Origin: Pomacea canaliculata
Lineage: Eukaryota; Mollusca; Gastropoda; Architaenioglossa; Ampullariidae
Assembly: GCF_003073045.1 (NCBI RefSeq)
Contig: NC_037593.1
Span: forward strand, 15,756,735 to 15,820,734
Reading direction: 5' to 3'
Length of the DNA stretch: 64,000 bases
The translations under genes were made by a program, and so were the position numbers. Shown here in pieces: positions 12,480 to 29,315 of this stretch (position 1 is the stretch's first letter; each line of letters begins with the position of its first letter). Below the pieces are notes generated by a model. That model saw only the letters and a program-made list of their open reading frames with translations, did not search any database and was not told the origin of the DNA.

Positions 12480-15413
12480 TATGCAAATTATGAAAATAAA
12501 AAGAAATTAAATATACAGAAAAATTTAAGCTTTTAATTCTTTTTAAATACTTGTGTTTAGGGAAATTTTCAACAATAAAGATGTTCAGTCGTTTCAACAA
12601 TGAAACTATTGATCTGGAGGTACTGTGATACTCTTGATTAGTTTTATGTTCTTATGTAACTGGCAAAAACGAAGAAACTATAGAAATAAATGCTTGAAGA
12701 AGAAAAAGGAGACGAGGAAGGAAATAATTGTGTTGGTTCTGATGACAGCATGTCAGTCTCAGTCAGACATTTGAATGTTGTAAACATCGTCAAAACAAAA
12801 TCAAAATATATTCGAACTTTCAGCAGCTGTGACAAGCTTATCCTCCACTCTGACCAGTGTGTGTGTGTATGAATAGTCCATGTGTCTTCTGTGTGAAGGT
12901 CTTCGATGTTTGTCACGATGAAACCAAAAAAGAGAGGAAGTGACGTCACAACATAGACTTAAACTGACCTCTGGCCAGTCTTGAAACACTTTCCACCTGT
13001 AAACATTTCTTATGTCCAGCACCAGTACGTAAATAACAGTGTGTGGATTGTCTCCCTGGATAGTATTTTTTTTCTTCTATTTTTTTCCCCCGCGGAAGCT
13101 ATCTCAACCTCGCAAGAGCACTCGAAATGATTAAGGATGCATGGGTTTTGCAGCCAGGTTCATGTGTCTAGTAAAACAGAAAGGGCAGTTGCGAGGTTGG
13201 AGGGAGCTGGGTGGGTCAGGGAAGGAGCAGGGTGGGTCAGGGAAGGAGGGATGGTGGTTGTTGGAGAAGGTGAGGCGGTCAGCTGATGTTGGGATATGAT
13301 TATTGATCAGCTTTATACTCAACTTGCGGGCAGGCGGAGGAATAAGACTGCGCAGGCTCCAGGGCCGTTGCCAGACGCACCGAGGGCCGTGGCCCGTAAG
13401 TCGGGAAATGCACCGCTGGTCACTTGATTAATTGCACCAGGTCCTCAGCGCGTGGCAAACTTCTATCTTCCGTGTACGGTTTCCTCTCCCATGAACTTTT
13501 GAAGAGGTGCGATGTGATAAAGGACGATCCAGACTCCCAGGTGAGCACACAGGGTCTCTCTCTCCTTCTCTCCCTCTCTTCCTTTGTGTGTGCACGCGTG
13601 CACCGCCTAGTCTTTGTTTTAGCAACTGCTAAGATTTTTTAATTTGTTTTAATTATTTTTTATGTTTTTGGTATTTGGGAGTGTAAGCTGCTCGCTGAAT
13701 AATTTACTTGTTCAATTAGCCACTCTGTCCTGCATCCCTTTGAAAGCCGGGTTTTAGTTCCAGTTAATGAGGTGTGTTGGAAAGAAAAAAAAAGTCAAAC
13801 GAGTCTAAAGGGGCAATTTTTGTTATTTGTTTGTTTATTTCGTATTCACGTGTCGGGGAGACAGGCAAGTACGATCTATGAAAACTAGATGTATTGCCAT
13901 GGTTGAGCTCGGTATTAGTAGCTTTTCTAGCACGACCATTATTCTTCTGTCAGACAAGTAATGCTGGTGCACCGTATCTCTTTCACTAAATCACTCAATC
14001 ATTCACAAATATTTGTTATCAGGGACGATCTAAAAACCACCATTTCAGCAAGGAAAAATAGAAAGCACAGAAAAGCTAGAACAGTGCTGAGTTCAAAGTT
14101 CATGACGATCAGTACTAAATGCTCGCTGTATCTCCGTTTCCTTGTATAGAGCAGCTGATGAGAACTCTGGAGATAAAACTGTTAGTCAGGATCGATGTTG
14201 CTAGCAGTCAGAGATGTTTTCATGATAACAAATGAATGGCAAATCAGTCTGCTACCATTACAACCGCAGAAACCTTAAACCACTGACACTGTCTGACTGA
14301 TCATGTTTACAGAGCTAACATGTTGTTTGAAAGTGAATCAATGAGTGGCTGTTTAAAATTAAATTCTCCAGAACAATCTGATGCCTGTTCTTCTGTGTGT
14401 CGTCTGGATGTCATCAGTGCTCCATTCCTCCGTTGGATGGATTTTAATATTTATAGATAGGCTATCATTTTTGCTGAGCACCTAATTTGGGCTGGAATTA
14501 CAATTTCAAGAACTTTTTGGCTGCAACATTTTACGAAATAAAATCGAATATTTTGTATTGTTTATTCTTCTTCCTTTTCTTCTTCTTCAGTGAAAGAAAT
14601 GATACGGAAGTTTCACAGAGATATTTTCTGAACACAAATGTCTATATTCCAGACTCACCCCACTACTGAGTCGTTCTCTTGAGTAAAATCCTTAGTTACA
14701 ACAATAATGTAGCTATTCAGTATTTGCTCAGCTTGGGGTGAAAGACTAGCGGGAAGATTAGAACCTGCTGCAGTCGTCTGATAAGCTCCTGGCAGGTAAA
14801 AAAATTTCTTTCTAACAGTGAACGAGGCTGATAACAGCGGACCAACAGCTGATTAATGTGCCAAATGACAACCCGACTACTCCACTGACAATGACAGATG
14901 ACATCGGCAAAGTCTTTAGTCACCTGTCGGTTCACAGACAAACATTATTTAACACCGGTTAATGTAGTTGTAGTCTGTGTTCTCCGGATCCGACAGGGAC
15001 ACAAAGTAAACAATGTTTTTGCGGATGTAAACAACGCTAGTCAGATGCTTGTCTAGATGGTTCTTCCTGGCTTCTGTCCTGTCTGATCATCATTTAAATA
15101 AAAGCTAACTGACCGCCTCCCGAGTGTCAGCTTGAAAGTCCATTGTCCACACTCCGGCCTGTATGATGCCTGTCCACTTCTGGTTTCCTGTCTGCCTCAC
15201 TTTCATCCTCCCTATCGGTGTCGGTCTCATGCCATACACTGTATAGCTGGTATATTTAAAAAATCTTGGTGATTGATGAACTGAGCATCCATCTGTGATA
15301 CATAAATTTCCAACGTGGATGTGTGTCATAAAAATGAAATTTATGTTTGTTAAAAATACATATTTGTTTTACCTCTCTTGATAACAATTATTTGGTTACC
15401 TTTTAACACACGT

Positions 15414-15487
<74 letters not shown>

Positions 15488-17035
15488 ATGTGTTGTGTAC
15501 TTACTAGGAAACCAGCTTTGTTCAAACACCTAGAGCTTTAAGAATCCAAGAATAAATATTTCAGCAACCCTTGCACACGAAAGCCATCTTTCTTCCGCCC
15601 ATGTTGGTTTTGTCATTGCGTGTTTTGTTGCCCTCTTGAATTTAATCCCATATGCAATAAACAAATAAACTCCTCACAATTAGAGTCCGGAAGCTTAGTG
15701 TTTTACAAATAAAGCTTCTGTAAAGCCACACCTTAATACAGGATTCATTCACCAGCTGGTAGACTTATCAGCAAATTCCAGGCAAAGTAATCTTTCATTA
15801 TTATTCCTACAGATATTCAATTTAACAATTCATTACTTTCATGAAAATTGTGTTTATTTCAAGATAGTTCATTTATTATTATTTTCTTTCGTGGCAGCAC
15901 TAAAATAATGATCAACTGGTAATGTCTACTTCTCTGAAATGTAACCCGCCCTCAAACATGATATGGTGTAAAATGGAGAAACTGTTGTGAAGTCCAGAAC
16001 ATGAAGCTGTAAGAAGATTGTATAAACGTCCGTATTTTCTGTTTTTAATTTTAAGAAATTTCATCTAACAGTTAAATGTTTGGTCTTTTTGTTCGCCGTG
16101 GTCAATAATTTGTAGCTTTGCGTCTGCACGAGACGACAGGATGATAATGATGTGAACTTTGCAGGGAAGAGATTAGTAGGCTGGGAAATCTCCAGGCTTC
16201 CGCGGCTAAAACTGGTCCATTATTTAGGGTTTTGTGAAGAAATGTTTTGTTTTTTCTTTTGGGTAGGCATTTAAATGGTTCCCGGGAGGGAAGACTAAAG
16301 AACAACAAAGAACGTTTATCAGTCTGTTGGTTCTCTTGCCTGTTTTTCGATCTCATTCTCTTGCTCAGTCTACTGGCTTCAAGCTGGCTTAGCCCCATGT
16401 CATCACACACACAGAGTACATAAAACATTTGTCCAGCTGGAGTTATTTACAACTCAAGCTCTAACAAAGCTATTCCATTGGCTGTATCAAAATATAAATA
16501 TAATACATAACATTGACCCAGTCCTTGCTGAACTATTTTAGTTGTCCTTAACATTTTCAAACATTTGATTCGTTCTTTTTATTATGAGGCTCTGCGCGGG
16601 GTGAATTCTCGTATCATAGGAGACGATGATTGCAGATGGTATGACAGGTTATCACTTCAGGAAGAGGCAGCTCTACAACTTATTTGTGTTTTACTGTGAT
16701 TGACCTATTCTTTTCTTATTTGTTCGACATTTCATGCCTCCTTGTGAGAGGGATTACTCTGGAGTGTATTTGGGATTACTCGCCCATGAAAGAAGGACGT
16801 TCTCAAAGTTTTTCTTTATGTCAAGATGTCAGAAATGCTGCACACCTTTCGTCCAGTCCGTGTCGCAGGTGACTGACAAGAGAGATCAGATCTTGGACTG
16901 AGCCATGCATCGACCTGATGAACAATTAGTGCAGTGGATGTTTCTCGTCATCTCTCATCTCATCTATTACATACTTGATTGCAGATGCCCGTCATGGGAG
17001 ACGCTCGTTCTTTACGCAATATTGATGTAAGAGCA
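12480..17035. other. No gene recognised; holds a short G-rich direct repeat and a long TG microsatellite
   Basis: No supportable exon. A direct repeat of GGGTGGGTCAGGGAAGGAG lies near 13209-13249. Confidence 0.5.
15411..15492. repeat. (TG)n microsatellite
   Basis: About 80 bp of nearly pure TG dinucleotides, interrupted near each end (GTATG and GCATG). Confidence 0.95.
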
Positions 17036-17039
17036 TTCA

Positions 17040-18060
17040 AAGCACAGCTGTAGAGGGCGCTGCTCCACCCACCATCTGTTGAACAACTTGACTGCGTTTT
17101 GTGTAAAGTTATTGATGATCACACCCTAGTGTCTCGCCGTCTGATGCACCAGTACAAATGTACTTCTTGGTATTGGCAGATCCATATCGAACTCCGTGAC
17201 CTGAAGTGCACTCGTCGGCGACCTGAACGTGTTTTGCTGAAGACCCACCATCCATAAAGAAATTTAGAATTCTGCCACAAAAGCATTGCAAATCCAAAAG
17301 ATCCAATTTATACTTCCAGATAATTATTTGCACCTTCTCTAAGAAGGTGTTTTACATCTAGAATCGAATGACTGGACCATGGCATCACCACTACCCTCTG
17401 CCTGCTTCCCAGCTGCCGCACGTTTTCATTAGTTATTTCTCTAGTAACATCTCGGACATTCCATCATCCTTAGACTGATGTCGGCGCCTGACAGCAGCTC
17501 CTGTGATGTTCTCTAAGTTTCGACTAGTCTGCGAGACCAATATAAAGGCGATTACTATCAGAACCAAGCTAAAAATTTGCCCAATTCTGTACTCAGAACC
17601 ACATTCATCATTCATTATAAATCTCCCCATGTTTCTCATCAATCATATGCTGATGACACACAACTGTTCTGCTGTACTCCAGAGGCTGTCTCACTCTGCT
17701 ACTAGGGCTGTAGAAGCCTGTATGAGGGATGTCAAGGACTGGATGGTGAAAAAACAAAATTAAAAAACCCAAGGTATACGATACGACAGAAGCCCTCTTA
17801 TACTCGAGAAGAAGAAATCACCTTCGCTCGTCAGTCCGCCTAATGACATCAAGGTAAGAAAAACCAACATCACCTTTGTATCATCCGTCAGGAATCTGAC
17901 ATGACCCCTGATAAACAAGTTACAACTGTCAGTCTGCTATTATGATAGAAAGTTACAGCTGTCTATCAGTCTGATATTATGATAAACAAGTTACAGCTGT
18001 CAGTCAGTCTGCTACTTGTAGCTTTTTCCTTTGATTATGCTTTAAAAAAATGTTTAGAGA
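17040..18060 (+). mobile_element. Degenerate CR1/Jockey-like LINE fragment
   Basis: Scattered pieces of a LINE polyprotein read in the plus direction but in several frames. Near 17185-17260 is an Arg-rich stretch (ELRDLKCTRRRPERVLLKT) typical of the linker after the endonuclease. Near 17430-17510 are SDIPSSLR and MSAPDSSSCD pieces, found upstream of the reverse transcriptase in CR1-type elements. At 17650-17760 comes the catalytic neighbourhood (an ADDTQL-like site followed by ATRAVEACMRDVKDWM). At 17900-18010 a short AACAAGTTACA-containing unit is repeated imperfectly. Most of the RT core is missing and many stops and shifts are present, so the copy is old and inactive. Confidence 0.75.
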
Positions 18061-18307
18061 AGGATCTCTGTCCGCAGCCCACATTGGCGCTAACATCCGT
18101 TATACCCATCATACAGCCTAAGGTGCGTAACACCTGTTGTGCAAGTAGGCGTGGCCGACATTCTACAGGTGTACCGAGGCGAGGAACTCACTGCGGCCTG
18201 ATAATCACGAACCGACAAGTTCTGGTGGGACCTGCTGTCGGACAAAAACTGGGACAAATGGTCCCCCGCCACAATAGAAAACGTAGACAGGCATTGCTCC
18301 TTCCATG

Positions 18308-18372
18308 GCCAAAAATAAATAAATTAATAAATAAATAAAAATAAAAGAGCTAAATCTATAAAAATAAAATAA
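18308..18372. repeat. AATAAATAAA-rich tract
   Basis: A/T-rich tract of AAAT units following about 250 bp of non-repetitive sequence. It could be the 3' tail of a retroposon continuing from the LINE remnant at 17040-18060, but I see no target duplication. Confidence 0.6.
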
Positions 18373-19024
18373 AACTGCTCTTACTTCATCCAAAGTTTAC
18401 ACATAAAAGTATAAATGAATTGAAATTGAATGAGTGTCGCAGCATGAGTATACAGCCCTGTCGCGATTGTGAAATATCTGCATGAGTTGTCAGACAAACA
18501 AAATGGCTGTGTGGTTGAGACACTACAGAATGCAAAGCTGGGTCACAGGAAGGGATGTTCTCCCTTTACTGCAAAAGGTCATCGTCAGTAAAGATAAGGA
18601 GTAAAAAAAAGCCGAGGCGGCCAGGCAGATTTATTGTCTCATACAATGGGGTAGCGCCAGATGGCGGAAGGGAGGATGGATAGAGAGAAAAGCACGGACA
18701 GAGAGTTGACACAGAGAGGAACAATAGGATTTCGAGTCCAGGGAAGGAAATTACATTCAGCAGTTATGATATTCCACCTTTGACCTGTTACCGTCTTTTC
18801 ATCAGATGCCGTTGAGCGGTCGCGATCTCTCCAGCGATACATGTTGGGGATGTGCCTAAGCTCTGACGTCCGGGCGCCATCTGCAGCCATCAGCAGCCTG
18901 CTCCACGCTCACGCATGCTCACCTTCATCGCGGTGGTCGTTGCTGTAGGTGGCGCTGCACGTGATCTGGCTGCACGTGAGAACATGGCCAGCGGCGTGCC
19001 ACTCAACTTGTCTGGCCTTCATGT

Positions 19025-21735
19025 CGAGGGCACCGGTCGAAAAAAAAGTTTTTTGTTTCACGGGATAGCGCGGATTTTTTTTACCAGCTGTTTAGCCTTT
19101 GAATGAAGTTTCAAAAAATTGTTTTATTGCACTCGTCGCGCGATCGGTTGCCATGGAAACAATCCAAAATGGCGCCCAAACAAACATTTTAAAAAGCTTA
19201 TAACTTTGCCAATTTTGTGAGTAGACTCAAAATTCTGTTTGAAATAGTTACCTAAAAGTAAGATCTACAAACGTAGGAGGGGGATTTTGCAAAATCGGCT
19301 TAGTTTTTTTTTATGAATTTTTTTGTAAAACACTGTGTTAAATTTTAAGAAATTTTGATTTAAAACGGTATAACTACCAAAATACTAAATATTTCTTGAA
19401 AAGCTCTCCTACAAATGTTTAAATTTATATGAAGAAAAGCTCAACCAAATTGCAGATCTATATCTCTTGTCACAAAGAAGGAGTTAGCTTTTGAAGTAAA
19501 CAGTCTCTAACCAAAACAAGAAACTGAGAAATCGCGGAAAGAAAAACTGAAAGCTTAGTAACTTCTAAACTACTCAATATTTTTTTAAAAGCTCTCATAG
19601 AATTGTTTAAATATGAATAAAGAAAACTTCAACCCAATTTTAGGCCTGTATCACATGCCAATATAAAGTTATAAGCTTTTGAACTAAACAAGCTTACTAA
19701 AACAAGAAACTGAAAAGGCGAAGGAAAACAAAGTGAAAGCTTAGTAACTACTAAACCACTAAATATTTTTTAAAAAGCTCTCATTGAAATGTTTATATAT
19801 GTATGTAGAAAACTTCATTCAAACTTTAGGCCTGTATCACATGTCAATATAAAGTTATAGGGATTTTAAGTAAACTAACTGTAACAAAAACAATGAATGG
19901 AAAAAGCGCGAGCAGAAATATCAAGCTTAGTAACTTTGTTTTCTCTAAGCCTTTCATGTAATTTACCTGCTGAATGAAAAATATAACCATCTTTCAATGT
20001 GTTACTACATATAACTTTAACATTACTAATAAAATTAATTATTTTATTCACTTTTAGAAAAGTCAACATGGTTGTGTTGTGTACCCAACTGCTGACCAGG
20101 CTTCAGAGAAGTACACAGTAATAAAAACAATGGTGTTTGCAAACATTGAGCAACACAGTTATAGGTTTAGTTAGTTATATAAAAGTTCAGTGTCCACTAG
20201 CTTCATGGTTTTTGCCATCTTTGGTCTTTTGCTATCTAACATTTAGTGATGCGTGATGTTACATATATTGCTTCCAATTTTTGCGAGCATCTACTGAAGT
20301 AGCAGCATTAGTAGGAAACACTCTCATCTTTCTTAGCCTTCAGTTGCAGGGTGATGGGATGAACATCAATTAAAGAAATTATTTCAAAAGCTTATAGGGG
20401 AGTATAACCAATTCTTGCAGCCCTATGCTCCAGTGGGGGCAAATAGGAATAAGAATAACCTATTCATGAAATCTAGAGATACATCACTGAGTGCACCAGA
20501 ATTTAAGCAGCTGCTCATGTTCTGTTCCTCTGTATGCTAGGATTATTTTATGAATTACCTCTGTAGTCACATGGATTAAAGATGGTTGATTTTTGTGGCT
20601 AGGGGGTATCTTATTTTCTGTCAAAGATTTCTGGGAAAAGCACCAGCTGTCTGGCCTTTTAGGGGGCTGACAATGATGTGCTCTCTAGACACTGAATGGC
20701 TTCAAACTTGACTAGATAGCAGTTTTCATTGTTTGTTAGGAATGCTATACATAATTGTCTTCACATTCTGTTTGTTACATTTGGTTGAAGTAAGACCATC
20801 CAACCCCCACCCAACCTTTGTTTTCTGTGCAAATGATGTAAGCTCTGTTTCCCTACATTCCTGACAAAGTACATAAATAACTAGCATTGCAAGTTGATTC
20901 AAATGTGTAAATGTTCGCATCTAGTCCTGATTACTACCGAGATTTGCAGCAGAAATGAAAACTTCGCTTTATTTTCAGCTCGCTTACCACATGACTGTTG
21001 GTGTTTTCGACAGCCGAATTCGGTTCACTAAGTTACTTTTTTTAGCTGCTACGACGGTCTAAGAATGTCCACGTGGTTTTTATTTTTTTTGCACGTGGTA
21101 TTGTGAGAAGAAATGAGCGTCTGACAGGCACAATAAACATTTAATATTAACGTTAATGTCTTAGAAAAGAAAATATCCCAGAACAAGCTTTGAGTTGCGT
21201 CGCCATTGTTTATACATCCGGAGGCCATGACAGTTGCCTTGTGGGATACCCGAGCACAGCCGAAGCGTGTTCGTGTGCCCTATGACCCCGTCTAGGTCGG
21301 CATTAGTGAATCCTGATTGGCTATATGCAAAGTATGTTACGCATGCGTCCATATAAGGAAGTTTCCGACCCTTTGTGTCGTCTAGAAAAGAGCTTGTATC
21401 ATAGCTTGGGGCCTTCTAAGGGTTTTGACTCAGCCTTTGTTTGAAAATTCATGTCCTGACCTTTCGACCGATATACGATGTGACACAGTTGCCCACGTGG
21501 CGAGGTGTGTTGCTATGTCTCAAACATTCTCTATTCTCGCTAATTCTGCGCTCGGGAAAAGTAAATAGGATAGAAGTAGATGTTTTCATTGACAAAATAG
21601 ACATATTTCTAGATTATTCTATGAAAAACCACTTGGCGAGTGAATAGAACAAAATATGAACTTTGACAGTATGAAGTAATCTGAAAATGGCCAAAATGAA
21701 AAATTTTTGACAATTTTTCGACCGGTGTCTGGCCT
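19025..21735. mobile_element. Candidate DNA transposon with CACCGGTCGAAAAA inverted termini and internal tandem array
   Basis: Near 19032-19046 the plus strand reads GGCACCGGTCGAAAAA. Near 21712-21728 it reads TTTTTCGACCGGTGTC, the inverted counterpart. Weaker pairing extends outward through GGCCTT-like sequence, so the terminal repeat may be about 30 bp. Between the ends lie a 186-bp tandem array (separate entry) and about 1.6 kb with no recognisable transposase; short minus-strand frames (for example 20920-20726) show no family I can name. The right end abuts TTAA, which would suit a Kolobok-like element, but the left flank reads TTCA, so target duplication is unproven. Boundaries are approximate. 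Confidence 0.5.
19185..19945. repeat. 186-bp tandem repeat array, about 4 copies
   Basis: Unit starts marked by AAGCTTAGTAAC lie at about 19549, 19735 and 19921, exactly 186 bp apart. A more diverged copy starts near 19363 and a partial one near 19190. Shared internal blocks include AAAAGCTCTC, GGCCTGTATCACATG and CAATATAAAGTTATA. Divergence rises toward the left. The array lies inside the CACCGGTCG-bounded segment and may be subterminal repeats of that element. Confidence 0.85.
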
Positions 21736-21739
21736 TAAA

Positions 21740-22722
21740 GGCTAAGGCTTGTCAAACAGGAAATTAAAGGTGTTATCAAGGTAGAATAACATACAACAGT
21801 CATCAGCTTGGTACAAAAATCAGTCGTGAATACTTGCAAGTTAAAGATAGTCATTAAATTAGTAATTATTAATTGTTCGTTAAATATTAACAAACGTCTT
21901 TAAAATAATTTAAATTAATTGTTAATAATACTTATTGGTTAAAGGTTATGTGGCGAATTACTCTCAGCATCTCTACAATAATGAACTTGAACTTAGCAAT
22001 TGCATTAACAGACTAATGGCATTTACAACAACTTCAATTTGTAGTTATTGATTTGATTTATTAATAATAATTATCAGTAATTAACACTTATGGATTGACA
22101 CGCATGACCGGTTTGTGACAAGAAATAATAATGTTTATCTTCTACTTAATTCGGCTGTATTTAACTGAAAAAAATCAAATCTCTGCTAATGCATCCGCTT
22201 GTTGAAAATAACGGTCCTATGGTAATCATCGAATCAAGGTTAGATAAAATCATGTAGGTTTACATGTAGACGTGCATGAATACATATAAATGCAGAAATA
22301 ATGTCAGAGACGCAGACAATATGACATTCATGCATATAAGGCAGACAGGCAGACAGGCAGACAGGCAGACAGACTACACCTGTATGAATACACACGACTG
22401 CATAGGAGTAGACAGACACCCACAAATTCACAATCCCTGTGGGCTCTATTGGTCTTTTTTTTTCTATCTATAGAGAAAGAAAAATGTGAACAAAAAAGGA
22501 AAGAATGTATACTTTTGTTAGAGTATTGCCGATTGTACTGTTACTTCTGGTATAGTTTTATTCCACTCAAGCGCAGACAATTTTCTGATTGTCTGCCCCG
22601 TCTGCTCGCCTTCAGTAGTTGTTAGCATGATGAAAGACAAACACCGAAAAACCAGAGGTCAAAGGTACACGAGTTCTCCGAGTCCCTGAAACAATTCATA
22701 GAAAAGCTCTTAGCGTTGATTG
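21740..22722. other. No gene recognised; short GGCAGACA microsatellite
   Basis: AT-rich sequence with a (GGCAGACA)n tract at 22340-22374 and no supportable exon. Confidence 0.5.
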
Positions 22723-23178
22723 GTGTAGAGCAGGGATGCCCAACCTACGGCCCGCGGGCCGTATCCGGCCCGCGACGCGGTGCCACCCGGCCCGCGAAAC
22801 TTCTGCCCACAGTGCAGGAAATCGGCATGTTAGTAAAAAAAAAAAAAAAACGGAAAAAGGGAAGAAGAAGTATTTATCCCCACGTAGGGGCGTCTCTCAA
22901 TCTGTTTTTCGATGGACGAACATTTCGATTCAGTGCTCCGACTTGGTGTCTCTACTATGCAGCCGGACATTCAGAAGTTGGTTTCGGGAAAACAACTTCA
23001 AATATCCCACTAATTACTACATAATTAATGGTAAGTACAACTTGTTTCTAATAAAAAATGGTATCTGCTCTATTTTTTTTTCTTTTTTGTATTTTTGCGA
23101 TGAAGTGGCCCGCGACACGGCTGTCCGAAATGGATATGGCCCGCAGGCCGAAAAAGGTTGGGCATCACTGGTGTAGAG
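22723..23178. mobile_element. Non-autonomous hAT element with perfect 8-bp target duplication
   Basis: The body spans 22731-23170 (440 bp) and is flanked by GTGTAGAG at 22723-22730 and again at 23171-23178, the 8-bp duplication made by hAT transposases. The left end starts CAGGGATGCCCAACC and the reverse complement of the right end starts CAGTGATGCCCAACC (14 of 15 identical). Both ends continue into GGCCCGCGGGCC-type sequence, the signature of a widespread animal hAT family. No transposase is encoded, so this is a MITE needing a partner in trans. The intact target duplication argues for a fairly recent insertion. Confidence 0.93.
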
Positions 23179-25949
23179 GATAAAAGCATATACTGTAGAA
23201 ATCGTCCTGTCGGTGGTCCCCATTGCTCGCAAGTGTGAAGGGAAAGGACGAGCACTTCTCCAAAGACTTGGGGGGTATATAACCGTGTTTGTGTTTGTGA
23301 TTCATTGTCACAGCCTCGACCTTTTACCTTTGTGCTCCGCGTCAGCAGTCTAGCCACATGTAGTATTTCTTTGTCATGCGTTAGTTATCGATCTTCGTGT
23401 GAATTATGTTTTTATTTTATGTGATTATCTATGCGAAAAGTGATTTGAAAATTATCTGAATCTTAGTAAATAAGGAAATAGTGCAAAAAGCCAGAATGAA
23501 CCCAATCTGACCTCCGACTTCAAGACTTTCATGAAACTGAATAAATTGTATGATGCAGCAGCCTATATGTAAACAACAGGAAGCGTCAGATGGACCATCA
23601 AGAAATGACACAGCGAAATGTAATAGTGATATACATCAATAATGATATACACAGCAAGATATACTAGTGATATACACAGCAAGATATATCAGAATAATGC
23701 ATAGAGCGACATGCATCTATTCACAACAAAGCAGTACAACGGTTGTCCGGATGGAGGGTCCAACTTTTTTTTTGCACAGTCGCAGTGCCCACGCAGCAGA
23801 TGTTGCTGTGCAAACCATCCTACTTGACAAAGTGAGCCACACAACGACGTCTGTAACCGATCTGCCGTCTAAGGTTGATGCAGCACGACAGTTATAACGG
23901 TCCGGCCGTTGAGCATCAGCTGACGCCATTTGTCTCACAAGGCAAACTAAAACAGTCGTCCTGGTGTTAATTGTTACATTACCCTGACAAACGGGGCGTC
24001 AAAGTCGTTTGACAAACATCAGCAACTGCGGCAGTGTGCTATTACATGATGGCTGTTTCACCCGTTTTAGCGGCAGGGATGACTGTTTGTGTAGGTTTTT
24101 TTTTTTGCCTCAAGATGCAAGATGCAAAGAAGGTTCTCGTTTTTGACTCCTTCTTGGAAACAGTGTTGCCATAGATACTCCAAGGAAAATCTTTTTCAGA
24201 TGGTTGCCAAGCAAAATCGAAGGACCGTCGTCTCATGGAAACCTCTTCTGTCGAGTACTTTGGACATCCGGGGCGATCTCTGGGTAACAAGTGGACGAAC
24301 ACATTATTAACCATATGTCCAGTGATAAACATGTATCCCGTGATAAACGGCTATCCCGTAATACACACGTGTTCTGCAGGAAATAGGTTTTTACAATAAG
24401 CACGTGACCCGTGATGAATAGTTGCTCTGTCGTTCATCGTTGTTTGTGTAGTTACACCTATTTATTTTTGCATTTCTATTCACCAGCCATCTTGCAATCT
24501 TCAGTATACTTCAGAATATTTATTTCTGCATCCGTATCTGTAGAGGTCTGCAAAATCTTAGCAATTCTAAGTTTAACTTTCACGTCGATAATTTGTTTTA
24601 AATGCTCATTCTTTTAACTCTTATTTTTTTCTTCAAGTGTATTGACAGACACTAAGAAGACTTTCATCTGCTGACAACGCTACCTACTTGGCCATCAAAC
24701 GGAAAAGTTCGTATGAAATTTTTGTTTATTACAAAACTTCTCCTAAATTGTTGTTCACTTCTGTTAAAGAGGATAGCATGTAAAAGATTTGAAAAACTTT
24801 AAAATTAGACTGGTAGACTTATGAAAAATTTATTGACATTGCTGAGCAATGAAGCTTTTTATTTTTGAAGATCTCATTTATAATTACTTACACCAATATT
24901 CTTCAAGTATTGAGTTTTCCGGCTTAATCATTGTCATAGGATGCGATGCTTAGTTGAATGGGAGATATATATATAGTTTTGTGTGACTAACCCTTTTGAT
25001 GCTACGTCTCGTTCGACAGGGTCAGAAAGGTCAGGAGACGGAGCTTACTTTATCATTCTTTTCTCCATTTATCGACCTCACAGCTTTGGACAAGAATCTT
25101 CTAAAGCTATACTTGACCGGCATTTCCTCGAAGACCTCTCCATCGCCTCCGTCTCTGGACCATCTTACAATCGGACCGACGCCAGTCAAAGAAGGGCCTT
25201 TTTCTTAGTATTTTTTTTTTCGCTTGGAGTATGAACATCATCACATCAACAAATGACACGCTGTCATGGATATGTCATGGAGTGATAGAAAAAGTGACGA
25301 GAGGTGAACAGTGAACAAGTTTGTCAAGCCAGGAAGACGATTCAGTGCAAATAGAATTTCAATTGCTCTCCAACTCTACTCTTCAAGCTGTCAAAAACCG
25401 TTAATGTGATTTATTTTATCTCAAAGCTGACATTAATGTGCGATGTTCTTTAGAAAGTCGCTAGCTCCGTTTGTCCAGGTTACAAGCACATCTTCAGTTA
25501 TAATAGCATAATGCTTACTTACCACTATGTGCACATAATATACTACGTAAATGATATAACAAATAGATGGACTTAAACATAAGACATTGCCATCTACTAC
25601 TCCAAGTATATATATATATATTATTTATTAGATATTTAATTTTATTCAGCAAAACCAATGTTAGATTTTGCACCTGGAACTTTACCAATATCTCTTGCTG
25701 GGTCATGTGAACAGATTAATTGGTTTCATTTATCTTTTATCATCTATTTTTACCTTAAATACTAAGATTTATCATGTCGTCTTCAAAAAATTTCTTCATC
25801 TGGTCACCACATCCAATTATAATATTTCTAAAATTTAGTCAATACTGGCTGTTCACCTAAAGCGCGAACATCGAAAAAGTCTGTTTTATTCCTTACAAGA
25901 CACTCGTTGACAAACAGCATCTTCAGAGAGAGTCTTCCAAGGGAGACTA
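23179..25949. other. No gene recognised; 5' flank of the right K2P gene
   Basis: AT-rich sequence with small direct repeats (ATATACACAGCAAGATATA twice near 23645-23690; GTGATAAAC units near 24320-24350). It should contain promoter and upstream non-coding exons of the K2P gene, but none can be fixed from sequence; CTTCAG at 25920-25925 is a possible leader acceptor 24 bp before the ATG. Confidence 0.4.

Positions 25950-29315
<3,366 letters not shown>

Noticed and set aside
19010-21735. GTCTGGCCTT present as a direct repeat near both ends of the 2.7-kb segment, as if a target duplication
   Set aside because: The left copy lies about 11 bp outside the terminal motif and the right copy is immediately adjacent, so the spacing does not fit a target duplication; it is more likely part of an imperfect terminal repeat.
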